Below are positions 45,237 through 56,700 of a stretch of DNA of 64,000 bases, one piece after another (positions within the stretch are counted from its first letter, which is position 1; every line of letters begins with the position of its first letter). Under the pieces are notes generated by a model. The model was not told where the DNA came from. It did no database searches and worked only from the letters and a program-made list of their open reading frames with translations. The DNA comes from Pseudogymnoascus destructans (lineage: Eukaryota; Ascomycota; Leotiomycetes; Thelebolales; Thelebolaceae). The stretch is taken from contig NW_020167529.1 in the NCBI RefSeq assembly GCF_001641265.1, positions 1,141,001-1,205,000 on the forward strand. Direction: 5' to 3'. The translations under genes were made by a program, and so were the position numbers.

Positions 45237-48200
45237 TTAGTGACATTGGTGTGAGAAAGCCGGCATGTCACGCAGTTTCGTACATACCGCAGACAGTCCG
45301 CTTCCATCCCGACCCAATGATACTTTGGAGCGAGCAATTGGTAGGTTTTCCTGCCACTTGGATGTGCTGACGACACTTGATCGTGCGCTTCCCGGATCAG
45401 TTTCGTACATAGGTCGGTGTGGCGATTCACACATAGGCGGCCTTTGTACAGGAGGAGCTGGTCGTTCATCGCGAATCCGTCCGGTAGGGGTTGTTTCGCG
45501 TGAGTCTCGGTGAACCAGGACATTGAGTCGCTCAGGCGAAAACATGAACCCAATGTCGCCTTTTTCGTTGCTACGCGTGAGAGATACAATGACAATTTCA
45601 CTCTCTTCACCCTGGTAGTTATCTGAGGTCAAGAAGGTTAGCGAGGGCTTTGGAACATAATAGCCATTGACGTACCGATCGTGGAGATTTTGATAGGTCG
45701 TTTGTTGATATTTGCGCTGGCCTCCGAAAGTAAACCTGCTCGAACAAGATCGAAGGAATCGAGATCGTTGAGAACCGGATCGTTCTCTACCATAAGGTGA
45801 TCACGAAGGAGGCGCAGCTGCCCGAGATAAGGAGTAAGTATGACAAGCTTGTCAGTCCCGTATCCTTGTTGCCCAAGATAGCGGACGCATTTCAACACAA
45901 GGTCAACCTCAAATGAATTACTCTTGCTGGTCCTCGATTCAGGGTCTCGACGGTCTGCAAGCTCTTGGGCATCGACCTCTGGATACATGTGGTTGAAAAA
46001 GACCACCCGGTCTCGGACCCCACGTACCGGTGTCCGATTCAGTGTCTTGTCAGCGTCTTGAAGGGTGGGGTATGTTAAGTGCCTGACCAAAGATGAGATT
46101 TCCGGGCACATGCGGTGTTGCTTGGACAGCGTGGTGTGGGGATATTTTGCGAGCACAAGCCGCTCAAACATGGACCGGTTGAGGTCATATCCATCGCCTT
46201 TCTCGACACTGATTGCGTAATTGCTATACTTTGGACGCAACTGTTTGTGATCTCCGATGAGAATGAGCTGCTTAGTATTTGGCGACAGTGCAGTCAGAAC
46301 GTGGCTTTCCAGAATTTCGCCGGCTTCCTCAACCAGGACAACTCCTGGCGCGGCATCGAGAAGATCGGAAGCATACTTGGCGGCAGCTGTTGTGGTGCAA
46401 CCGATGACTCTCATTCTTTTGAGAGTCTGTGCTGTCCGCTCTCCCAGGACTTGTGCCAAACGCTGCTGATATTTGTTGTAGCGTGAAAGTAGAGTGGCGA
46501 CTTTGGACGCTTGTCCGTCCAACAGAGCGGTAGTCCAACGTTTCATAAGTTCCAGTCTAGAGTTCGCGTCCATGGCCCAGATTTCATAATGTTCCACGGC
46601 TTGCTTTTTGAAAATACCAGCATCCTCACCTCGCAACCATCTGTCATAGAGGTAATCTGGCTTGATTTCCTTTCCACCCTTGCCAACGCGCGTCATTCCG
46701 CCTTCCTCGTCGGGCACAAGTAGTGCTGGATAGAAATGATTATCATCATCGCTGAACTCAAGGTAAGCAAATATGTCCTTCCACGATACTCCAGTCTGGG
46801 TATAAGACTTGAGTTCGATTGACAGCTCAGTCAGGTAGACCTCAACGAGTTTTTCCAAGTTGTTGACTATCTCCCACTTAGTGCGAGATTTACTATAGCC
46901 ACCAGTTCTTTGTCTCTCGAATAAGTTCAAGGGCGCGGTACGTGGTGTAGATTTTGATCCAAGTCGAACAATACTCTGCGGTGGAATCCCATTGTCCAGA
47001 AGGTCTTCAAGAAACTGGTCTAGTGCATGATTGGTGTAGCTTAGAACAAGAATAGTCTCGCTTGTGTGCTCGTACAAAGCTTTTGCGATCAAAGCACCAA
47101 TAAAAGACTTGCCCGTTCCTGGTGATGTCAATGGTTGTGATTAAACGAGCACGCAATTGATAAACTTACCTGGCGGTCCTTGTATCAGACTCACAGACTG
47201 TCCGAGTCCAGCGATGAGAGAATCCATTTGAGATTGATCGAGATCGATAGGCTGGTCCATTTTAAGCAGGCGTTGGATGATCGGACTGCCCTTAGCTCGC
47301 AGCTCGTCAACAATTGCGCTGTCAACGGCCACGGCAGTCTGAGATGACTCGTCTGGGATTGTCCCTAGGAGGAACTGCGCGAGTGGAATATCTTTCATAT
47401 CTTGCAGACATCGCAGCACAGGCTCATAGGCAAAGAACGGAGTGTCAACCTGAATATAGTCAACTGGCGTTGTTCCCTTTAAAGCCAACAAAAGGGTTTT
47501 GAAAGCATCGTCTCCGCATATCTTCAAGGTGATAGCCGGAGGATCTTCAAGCAATCCAGCTTCATCTCTATCCAAGGTGGCGAAAGCAACGATCTCGTCT
47601 CCTTGTAATAAACAGCCGAATGATTGATGCTTAAGGGATCGTGGATTGCTTTTGAGGTAAGTCTTTCTCTCGGCAGCAGACATCTTTGCGAACTTTTCCA
47701 TGCCAAGCCCGCAGTGTAGCTTCAAAGCACACTGCTTCCATCTCTTCGGCTCCCCACATTCAGTTCCAGCAAGACTGAGGCGCTCAAGAATGACAGGAGG
47801 CCGTCTCCCTTTCTTCTTTCCAGTCGCGATGCGAACATCGTCCCTCAGTTCAGCAAGCATGTCTTCCCGAAGGAGGCGAAACTGGTTATCCAGGTGAATT
47901 CCGACCCGTTTTTCAGGCTCAGCTTGGGCGATTTCTCTGGCCGGTCTGTAGAATGGTTGCGTGTCTGACATGAATTCGTCTGCAGTGGGAAATATTGCTG
48001 TCTCGCGGTAGTCACTGAAGTCGTTGTCATGTCGACCTCCTGGTCCAGCGTTGTCCGGGTTGGCATTTGCGCTACTTTCTTTAGCTTTCAAGAAGTGTTG
48101 AATTTTGTAACCGAGAACGCGAGTTTTATGGGATGATGATTCCAGAAGAGATCCTGAACTCGTTACAGATTTTGCGGTTTCCATTACTTCGATGTTGTCA

Positions 48201-48637
48201 TTAGAAGGCATCGAGAGAAGCTCCCAAAGAAGCCAAGCAAAGCCATGTGTTGCATTCTCATTGAGAGAGCCATTTTTCTGCGAAACAATCAAGGCATTCC
48301 AAAGAGTGGGAGGATCAGCAATGATGACAAGGATATCTTGAAGAAACTGGCCGCCAGAAATTTGCTTGATGGCAGGGTCAGAGATATATTGAAGAAATAC
48401 TGCAATAAATTGGTTGATGTAGTTGGTGGAGGTGTCGAGCCTCAGAGCTCGACGAAGTGCGTCAACAGAAGGTTGCTTTGCAAAAAGTCTCTCCACACAA
48501 GTTACACGGTCGTCTTGTGCGCATAGAGCTTCAAAAAACAGCTTCGCACGATCAGCATTAGTGATGGAGGATTTCCCAAATGCAATGGATCCAAGGAACT
48601 TCTTTAACTGGACCGCTCGATCTCCGTTGAATGCCAT
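45237..48637 (-). pseudogene. NFX1-type helicase gene, 3'-truncated and fused to retrotransposon
   Basis: Exons 48637-47170, 47118-45676 and 45622 downwards join in frame. The superfamily 1 helicase motifs are intact: GPPGTGKS (about 487-494), VVLVEEAGE (DEAD-type, about 750), IGDHKQLRP, SKQHRMCPEI, and DNYQGEESEIVIVSLTRSN. At about 45516, after SPERLNVL, homology stops where SRAR-like sequence would be expected. The frame runs on through reversed integrase DNA to a stop at 45237, giving a predicted 1098-residue chimera. The usual C-terminal NFX1 zinc-finger region is absent. This family resembles ZNFX1/UPF1-like helicases linked to small-RNA and viral RNA control. It starts head-to-head with the gene at 49259. 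Confidence 0.85.
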
Positions 48638-49258
48638 TAGAATATCGCAAGGAGAAGAAGCTGTGTGCCAATAGTGACCCTACAGGGAGTGATGGAGTCT
48701 TAGAACATGTTCCCGGTGAATCACGGTTGAGAGAAAATGCCTGACGTACCTCTAGCCAACAGTAGCAATAAATCTTTGTGAGTTCCGTACTTTCTTTCTT
48801 CAAGTGGAGGCCTACCTACTTCTTCCAGGTAGTAAGTCTACGTAAGCTCCTCAGCTGTCGATGACCAAGAGTTGTGGCCTAAAAAGAAGTTCTGTGAACA
48901 CCAAACAGTTCTGCTCCTCTTCGAAAACGACAACAAAGAGGATAAAAAAGAAGGAATTCTACAACCATCGAACAAGGCGCTGTGGTTGCACTGTTTGCTT
49001 CTCGCGTTACACAGCCGCATCTCTCTACCAATAGGGATCTCTAGCCTTCAAAGATAATGCAAGAAAGCGAAAGCGATGCGCTCAACAACATAAAAGCAAG
49101 GGGTCGCCTGCCTCATGTGGTGCCAACAAACCTACAAAAACGCCCACATTTTAGTCTCCCGACTAATTGAAGCCTTTCTTCCGCAATCATCAAACTCAAT
49201 CTTGCTTCAGCGCGAACGATAATTGATTCAAAGGCCAGCGAGAGCGAAAATTCACGAG
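48638..49258. promoter_or_regulatory. Divergent promoter, helicase and 494-residue gene
   Basis: A 621-bp head-to-head space. No gene is seen. Confidence 0.5.
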
Positions 49259-50802
49259 ATGTTCTCGTCGAGCAGTTATGATCGATTTGGCGGTCGCGGC
49301 CGTGGTCGTGGTCGTGGTGGTTACAGCGGACAAGGCTGGCGTTCAGCAGCTCCTGGAACTCCAAGAAGTCCATCACCGCCAATCGGCCCAGTCTTGACTA
49401 CCATCCGTTACAACGAGCTGGAGGCCGATCAAGTCTCATCCAGCGAGGCCACAATCACAGGTCTAGAAGATGTCGCATCGTACAACTGGCTCAAAGCAAA
49501 TGAGCCAACGATCATGACTCCTGGTTGATATTTTCACAACTTAAGTTCTCACAACATCAGAAAAGCCCTAACGTAAGAGCAGGCAAGCCTCCAAAGTGGA
49601 CGCCCACAGCCAGGCCGACTAAGCTCTCAGAAGACAATCCCAACGGCACTTACTATCGAGACCAAAACGCTGCGTACTTCCCATCGTATCCTATGGAGCC
49701 AGTCGTTCGCTCTATCTTCGAAGCACGCCCTGATTTCAATACCCAGGAAGTCGACGTCTTCGGTTGCGGAAGTACTTTTGGAAACTTGCTCAGGTTTGCG
49801 CGCAACGTCGAAACCGAGAAGCCATTTCGATTTCTAGTTGAGGTGGTGGGTGAGACAGTCTTTTTGATCCGAAGAGAGAACTCGCCAAAGGAAGTGATTG
49901 CAGACATTCGTGGTTATGGGCATACTTTCCCTGAAGGGAACACTACCTGGGATGCCGACCTCCAGAGTTCTGATACTCATCAACGCATCATCCGCTACCA
50001 GCTTGGTCATCTCAACACAATCATCCGATTTGAAGCGGACGGCTATCTTGCAGAGAAAGTTCCAGCGCAGAAGACGTATGCTAGCCCGGCAAATCGGGAG
50101 GTAAAGGAAGACTTTCTCACGTCAGCCCTTGCAGCAAACACCATTAGTGGGCACACGCCCAAGGACTCGGACAGCCTAAGGGTCACTCGAGGTCAAGGAT
50201 CTGTACCCCAGTCTACAGTTTTCGATCTGAAAACACGCTCAATCAAAAAGAAGCACCATGACACCACGATATCCGACCAAATTCCCCGCCTTTGGATCCG
50301 CCAGATTTCATTCTTCGTTCTCGCATACCACGACCATGGCCTCTTTAGATCAGAAGAAGTCACGGTCCGCAACATCAAACCAGATGTCGCAAGGTGGGAG
50401 AGCGACAACAAGGGAGACGTGCGTAAATTGATCAATCTTATCAAAAAAATTGCGAACGTCGTTAAGGCTACGCCGGGACGAAAGCTGGAAGTCCGGTATC
50501 TATATGGGCTTGGATTGGAACTAAGGGAGCAAGCCGATGGAGTGGCCTCTGTCTTGCCCAATGATCTTTCTGCACAGTGGGCTGATCAAGGCAGTCGGAC
50601 TGAATCTAGTGGTGTAGTTCTCAGAAAATGCTCCGCTGATGGAGCCGTAGGTCCTGAGCACGATTCTGTTGAGAAAGGGGTGGCTCTTGATAAAAAGATT
50701 ACTGATGCTTTGGATGATGACGAATATGATTGGGATAAGAAGGAGGATTATACGGCATGTTCGATGGAGAGTTGTTATTACTGTGGTCATTGTTCGTACT
50801 GA
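49259..50802 (+). CDS. Fungal protein of unknown function (RG-rich N-terminus)
   Basis: Exon 1 (49259-49523) and exon 2 (49583-50802) give 494 residues. The 59-nt intron ends with a CTAAC branch site and CAG. An RGG-like stretch (FGGRGRGRGRGG) near residue 15 suggests RNA binding. The body carries ASYNWLKANEPTIMTPGKPP, KWTPTARPTKLSEDNPNGTY and YRDQNAAYFPSYPMEP. This matches a fungal family often labelled geranylgeranyl pyrophosphate synthetase, although no prenyltransferase motif (DDxxD) is present, so that label looks wrong. The C-terminus ends with a Cys cluster (CSMESCYYCGHCSY). Its divergent partner is a ZNFX1/UPF1-like helicase, which hints at a shared role in RNA biology. That is inference. 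Confidence 0.75.
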
Positions 50803-51959
50803 GAGTTCGAAGGGATGGGGTTCCTGTATATCAGAAACAGTTGCTTGATGAACAGATGCTCAGTGAATAGTTCCTCAATAGTAGAGGATCTGGTTTCATG
50901 TCTCCTTAGAAGCCCAAAAGGAAAGATGAAAAAACTTTTGCCGCGTTGGGCGGAATGCAACATTTTGTCAGTGAATATTGGACTCTTCCAAGTCTCTTCA
51001 GAAAGGCACGAGGATATTCATGTCCTAGTCCAAAACCTCTCTAGTGCCTATTCAGAATGTCTGAAATCTTCAACATCGGCCCCCATCATGCAAGACTTTT
51101 TATTCTTACAGTAGATATCTCAAATGCACTTCAGGAAGTCTCAGAGTCGGGTGCATCATCCCACAGCTCACGCAGGTCGGAAGGGAATGCCCTTCTGCCC
51201 TCTCCGACCAGTCGGACAGGCTGACAAAAGAACGTTGAGATGGGCTTAGCCTAGATGACAATTCGAAACTAGACATGTCGTCCGCGTCACGTCGTAGTGA
51301 TAACACGTACGGGTGTCCTTCTAAGAGGATTTGCCTCTGCCGCCCCGTCTACCACCTTTGCCCCTCGTATCTCTAGTATCCGTAGAGGCTTGCAAGGCAG
51401 ATTTGGTGACAGGCTTTGAAGCCTTGGTCTGCTCCTCGATATCGACAAACTAGTCGATAATCCGTGATTTTTGCCGCCCTAATCTAGGCGCTAGCAACGT
51501 CATATTTGCTACTACATCTTCTTATAAATAATAAGCTCGATCTGGATTTAGAGAGCCTAATTCTGATAGTTTAGACTAGACAGCTTCTAGATCCAAGACT
51601 GCTCGATGTGTTCTAACTCTATTTTTGTAAGCTGTTATCACTTTCTAGCTTATAGAGCTAAACCGCCACAGCTAAGTTAATGGTTTACTTTATAGGCTTC
51701 TTTTAACTAAGTACTACTACCTAGTAGCTTAGACTCTTACTTTTTCACCTAGTGGCCAAGAGTACGCCTAGTCAATGTTAAAAGCCATTATGAAGGACTA
51801 CCTCATCATTAGTTAAGCTTCTAATGCTACTATTACAGAGTAAAATAATGCTATTCTACAGCTCTAAGAAGAAATTCAAGACAAGGATGAAAAGATTACT
51901 AAACTGCAAGGCATTCAAAAATATCTTGAGAATACAGCTCCTATTCGCAATGTAGTACC
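50803..51959. other. 3' flank and degraded repeat relic
   Basis: The first 300 bases are the 3' flank of the preceding gene. From about 51327 to 51960 the sequence is AT- and TAG-rich. On the minus strand it contains LGRQKSRIID, a stop, then FVDIEEQTKASKPVTKSALQ and an RGKGGRRGGRG end. This looks like the tail of a mobile-element protein broken by RIP-like stops; the family is not recognised. Confidence 0.5.
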
Positions 51960-52270
51960 TGTAAGGACGCAGGGCACCGTATCACGAGAAGTGGCATATG
52001 GGAGTGCGAGTCGGATATGAGTCGGTGCAATCCTATAGGTCTACTACGAAGGATACAAAAAAGATGAAAGGGGAGCTTATAGCTTCCTACCCCTTATGTA
52101 CCTAAATGGGGTCCGACTCGGCTAGGCCTTAGCGTACCGGTAGATCCACTCCCGTCTGCCGCCCGAATCGACCCCGACCCTAGAACATCTATGCTGCTAT
52201 ACTACTATGTCGCCTATTCCGCGTTGTCTTACGGGTCCGAGGGTACCCCGTGTAAGGAGGCATCCTTACA
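51960..52270 (-). repeat. 3' LTR of chromovirus B
   Basis: The forward-strand sequence starts TGTAAGGACG and ends GCATCCTTACA. In the sense direction it contains TATAAGCTCCC and, downstream, ATCTTTTTTGTAT (52065-52053), the likely transcript start and self-primer. The sense-strand polypurine tract lies at about 52271-52290. Confidence 0.92.
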
Positions 52271-52290
52271 TTACCCCCCCCCTTGAGAGA

Positions 52291-52799
52291 GTGCTTTGTC
52301 CTCAAAGCGCGTGGCTCCGTGTGCCGACCGAATGGTAGCCGAGTGTCGGTATGGTCTAGGTAGTCTTTGTTCGAAGATCGTGGTGCTGAATGCGTCCGTG
52401 GGATGGATCGCGGAGCGTGCTTTGTTCCTAATAAAAGCGGGTTGTTGAGGTCCGAGTTGGCACCGTATAGTATCCAGTTGTGGTGTTGCGCGTCGCGAGT
52501 TTCTTAGTTACTGTGCGCGCGCTACTACTCCTCAGAAATTCATTGTTCTAAGCGGTTGTTATGGAGCAACCGATTCCACCCAGGATTCGAAGGCTTCTTT
52601 TTACAACAACACCGCCTACGAACCCACCTCCCGAATCCAGTAAGTAGCCCCTCTTGTTCGTATACTGTATACTAATCTGATTGTTTCATAGGAAACAAAA
52701 CAAACCAGACGACCGAGTAGGTGATGATTGCGCGCCGACGCGTAGGTGATAACTTCTGGGCTTGGGGCTGACGGTTTTGTAGGAAACCTTTTCGCGAAG
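52291..52799. other. Noncoding interval between 3' LTR and antisense gene
   Basis: About 510 bases without a gene. It must hold the promoter and leader of the antisense gene, together with the sense 3' region. Copy A keeps a comparable interval at 41401-41993. Confidence 0.5.
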
Positions 52800-53552
52800 A
52801 TGCCCGTCCTGCTGCCCCCCGGGGCCCTCCCGGCTGCGTACCGCGTCCTCTGTATGAGATGCGTGCGCTGTATTGGGACACCCGACGATGCTCCCATGGA
52901 GCACGAGTGCGTTTGGAGCGAGAAAAGCTCCAAGTGCGCCTACTGCGTGAAGCAGAAGGCACCATGTGTGCCGGTGAGTTCTCGGGTGCTGTTCGGTCTG
53001 GTGGTTGGTTTCCTGTGCTGACTTTCTGGGGGATAGATTCTCTGGTTCCTCGAGGAGGAATATGCCGCCATCGTCGCCGCCGAAGCGGCCACCCCTCCCA
53101 TCCCGGCCACCACCCTCAAGACCTACAAGGAGGTCGCGCGCGTGGCCGACCTCTCCAGCGCCGCCATGCCGGCCCTGCGCTCCCCCTTTGAGGGGGCGCA
53201 GTACATTCAGGGGCTGGCCACCCTCGCTGCCATCAAGGTAAGTTTTCCCCTTTCTGTTGTTCTTGTTCTGGGTCTGACTCCTAGGTAGGACCTCACCGCC
53301 GCGGTGGAGGGGTTGAAGGAGGATACGGGGAAGCTCCTCGCGGGGCAGGCCCGCGCCGTCTCCTTGCTGGGGACGGTGGATAAAACCACCGACAAGGTGG
53401 GGAAGGAGGTGAGCTTCGTGGCGACTGCGGTCGCGAAGGTGGAGAAGGCGGTGGGGAAGTTGGCCGGGGCTGTTGCGGTGGCTCCCCGCAATGGCGGGAA
53501 GAGGAAGAGGGGGGAGGAGGAGGAGGGGAATGGGGAGAACCCGATTGGGTGA
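52800..53552 (+). CDS. Antisense three-exon Cys-cluster gene of chromovirus B
   Basis: Exons 52800-52973, 53037-53237 and 53289-53552 join in phase 0 to 212 residues. The introns are 63 and 51 nt with GTGAGT/TAG and GTAAGT/TAG ends, at the same protein positions as in copy A. Cysteines C18, C21, C37, C46, C49 and C56 are the six shared with copy A. Their spacing is C-x2-C-x15-C-x8-C-x2-C-x6-C, close to a Zn2Cys6 cluster but with a longer first loop. Next come helical segments (FLEEEYAAIVAAEAATPP; KEVSFVATAVAKVEKAVGKL), and a KRKR nuclear-type signal near the C-terminus. The protein faces pol, with stops 155 bases apart. I know no named family, so function is open; DNA binding is only a guess. 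Confidence 0.78.
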
Positions 53553-53707
53553 ACGGGCCCTGTGCCGGAGGGAACTCGGGCGTGGTCTTTCGCGTGGGGT
53601 CACTTCGACCCTTCGTCTCTCATGGTGGTAGCCGCTTGTTGCGACGCCGGTGAGACGTTTGGGAAGGGTGGCTTCCGCAAGGGCTACGGCTCTGAGGGTG
53701 CCCTGGC

Positions 53708-56700
53708 TTAGAGGGTGTTTAGTTTAGTGTCGTAGGTAGCAACGACGCTGTTTTCCTCTGCTTTGCCGTGCCTCTCGTGATCGTAGCTTGGTTTGCCTGT
53801 CTCCCATTCCGTGATCCAGCCGGGTAGGTCCTGCGGTGGTCCTGGCAGGTTTGGGTACTCCGCGTGGAACTCCCGGATTTTGTAGGGGGAGTTCTTAAAG
53901 TTTGAGGCGGGGTACCATTCCGGGTCCGGATCGTATCCGACCCAGGATACCTGGTATTGAAGTTGTTTTCGCCGGATCCTTACGGCGAGGATCTTTTCGA
54001 CCTCCCACTCCTCTAGGCCGTCTACGACTTTGCTGCTTGGCTCAGGCGCTGCTTGACCGGGCAGCGGGTTATTCGGAGCCTTGATGAGTACGTCTGGAGA
54101 GAAGACATCGTGTATTTGGGAACCCTTCGGTAGGTCTAGTCGGAAGGCGTGTCCGATTTGTTCCAGTACCGTATAGGGTCCGACCCATTGTTGCCCCAGC
54201 TTACGGCTAGGGCGGTGATTTTTCAGATTCTTGGTCGATAGGTAAACCTTGTCTCCTACATCCCAGTCAATGGCTCGTCGGCGTCGATTCGCGTATTTAG
54301 ACATATCCTCTTGTGCTTTGGCCATGTTCTCCTTTGCGTAAATCCATGCGGAGTGCATGCGGTTTGCTACTGCTTTGGCTTCCTTCTGGTTCATGACTTC
54401 CCTAGGGGTCGTGGCTTTCGGGGTTTCCCAGTCCCAACTGGTGCGCGGATCAGTTCCGTACTTGAGTCGGTAGGGGGTCATTCCGATCGAGGCATGGGGA
54501 AGGGTCATTTGCACCCGATCCATGATGGGAATGAGCTCGCTCCAGTTGTCCTGGTAATGTGATACGAAGGGCCTCAGTCTCTGATCGATATACCGATTCA
54601 TGATTTCCGTCTGCCCGTCGGTCTGCTTGTGATAGGCTGTCGACAGCTTGATCTTGACGCCGATGATCCGGCAGAACTCGTGCCAGAAGGATGACACGAA
54701 TTGGGGTCCGCGGTCACTGACGATCGATACCGGGGTGTGCCCGAATCGATATATCCATTCGATGAACAGCTGCGCCATTTGTCGTGCATCTGTAGTCTTA
54801 TAACACGGTATGGTCACCGAACTCTTCCCGAGGCGGTCCATAAACACTAGGATGCTGTCGTACCCGTGCTTGTCCCTTGGGAACTCCTTGAAGTCCATCG
54901 TAAGGTGTTGCATAGGGTAGTCGGGTACCGGTAGGGGGTGTAGAAAGCCCTGTTGCTTTGTGACATTGGTGTGCGAAAGGCGGCATGTCGCGCAGTTACG
55001 CACATACCGTATGCAGTCCGCTTCCATACCGACCCAGCGATACTTCTGGGCAAGCAACTGGTAGGTCCTCCGGCCGCTGGGGTGCGCCGTCGACACCTGG
55101 TCATGCGCCTCTCGGATGAGTTTCGTACACAGCTCGGTGTGGCGGTTCACACATAGGCGGTCTTTGTACAGGAGGAGTTGGTCGGCTAGGGCGTACCCAT
55201 CCGGTAAGGGTTGTTTCGCGCGTGTCTCGGCGAACGACTTCCGGTTGTCTACGCATAGTGCCTCGATCAGATCGAAGGGCATCTGCGCCTTTGGGGGGTC
55301 GATGGCATTGATCGATGCTACATAACTGTCGGCCAACTCGGCACTGATACGGGGGTGTAGGCGGGCAGGGCCAAGCAACACCCTCGCACGACTATCCAAC
55401 TTGACTTTCTGTTGCATTACGAGGTCTTGGTCTCTTCGGCTCAGAATATCAGCCTTCAGGTTATTCTTACCTGCCGTATACGTAATGTGGAAGTTGAAGT
55501 CGGATAGTAGTTCCATCCATCGCACCTGCTTCGCGGTGAGAACCTTCGTCGTCATGAAGTATTCGAGCGAGCGGTGGTCCGTATACACCTCGACTCGCTG
55601 CGTAACAGAGGCCAACTCAGGTCTCCATTTCGCGAACGCTTTCACGATGGCGAAGAGTTCCTTGTCATGGATTTCCCAGTTGATCTCATGGCCGGTAAGG
55701 ACGTGGCTGTAGAAGCTCACTGGGTACCAGAGCTGGTCCGGGTGCTCTTGTGATAGCACGCCGGCGACGACTCCGTCTGAAGAGTCGGTCTCTAGCTTCG
55801 TAGGCAATTCGGGGTTGAAGTGGTGTAGTGCCTGCACCGCTAGTAGCTGCCGCCGTAATTCTTCAAAGGCGTTCTCACATTCCTCAGTCCATAGGAACGG
55901 CTCCGAGGGGCTCGTGATGGTAGTCAGGGGCTTCGCGATCTTCCCGAAATTGCGTATGAACTGGCGGTAGAACCCACAGAAGCCTAGATAGGATTTCACA
56001 CCGGTAACGGTGGTCGGTCGAATCCAGTTTCGAAGGGGTTCGATCTTGTCGGGGTCCGCCTCGACACCGGAAGTGGTCAGTATGTAACCCAGGTACTTAG
56101 TTCGGGTAACATTGAACTCGCACTTCTTGAGGTCGGCTTGTAGCCCTGCCTCACGAAGGCGCTGTAGGACTTTGTGTACGTGCTCTATATGTTCCGTAGG
56201 GTCCTCGGAGTATATGAGAATGTCGTCGAGGTAAGCCGTACAGAAGTCGTCCAAGTATTGCATGAGGACGTCGTTCATGTAGCGCTGGTACGTTGCGGGG
56301 CCGTTGGTCAGTCCGAACGGCAGCACCTTGCACTTATAAGATCCATATCGAGTCCGAAAGGTAGTATACTCTTCGGAGTCAGGGTGCATTCGTATGCGAT
56401 GGAAGGCTTGTCGGATATCTAGTTTCGTGAAAATCTTGGCTTTCGACACCCGTCCAAGTAGTTCGTCGATGCGCGGTATAGGGTACGGATCGTTGCGGGT
56501 GAGTCCGTTCAGCTTGCGGTAATCAATGCAGAACCTCAGTTTGCCGTCCGCTTTCTTAACGAAGAGTATAGGGGACGCAAAGGGGCTATTGCTATTGACG
56601 ATGAAGCCTTTCTCCAGGTTCTCCAGCAGGTATTGCTTGGTAGCCTTAAGCTCTTTGGTGCCTTGCCGGTAGAGCGGGGAGAAAGCGTTTGGTAACGGCG

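Larger units (their letters stand above)
41059..45515 (-). mobile_element. Chromovirus copy A (Ty3/gypsy), truncated and mutated
   Basis: A 3' LTR lies at 41059-41379, with the polypurine tract just inside. The rest is a pol fragment (integrase to chromodomain) on the minus strand and an antisense three-exon gene at 41994-42673. Gag, protease, reverse transcriptase, RNase H and the 5' LTR are missing: at about 45515 the element ends abruptly inside a helicase gene. It is related to copy B but clearly diverged, and holds a nested LTR (43380-44315), a 97-bp triplication and RIP-like stop codons. Confidence 0.88.
42847..45515 (-). pseudogene. Pol fragment of chromovirus A (integrase and chromodomain)
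   Basis: The integrase zinc domain survives (HTDLCTKLIREAHDQVSSAH, then RYVRNCVTCRLSHT). In the catalytic core the first Asp remains (LTMDFKEFP) but the second reads SNHGPQF, where copy B has SDRGPQF, so a catalytic Asp has become Asn. A TGA follows soon after (near 44948) and another lies near 44558. The chromodomain (WEVEKILAVRLHRKQLQYRV) lies beyond the nested LTR. Three 97-bp repeats then shift the frame. The fragment cannot make a working integrase. Confidence 0.85.

Noticed and set aside
52686..53603. 305-codon minus-strand frame over the antisense gene of copy B
   Set aside because: Low-complexity His/Arg-rich shadow of GC-rich DNA, not matched in copy A.
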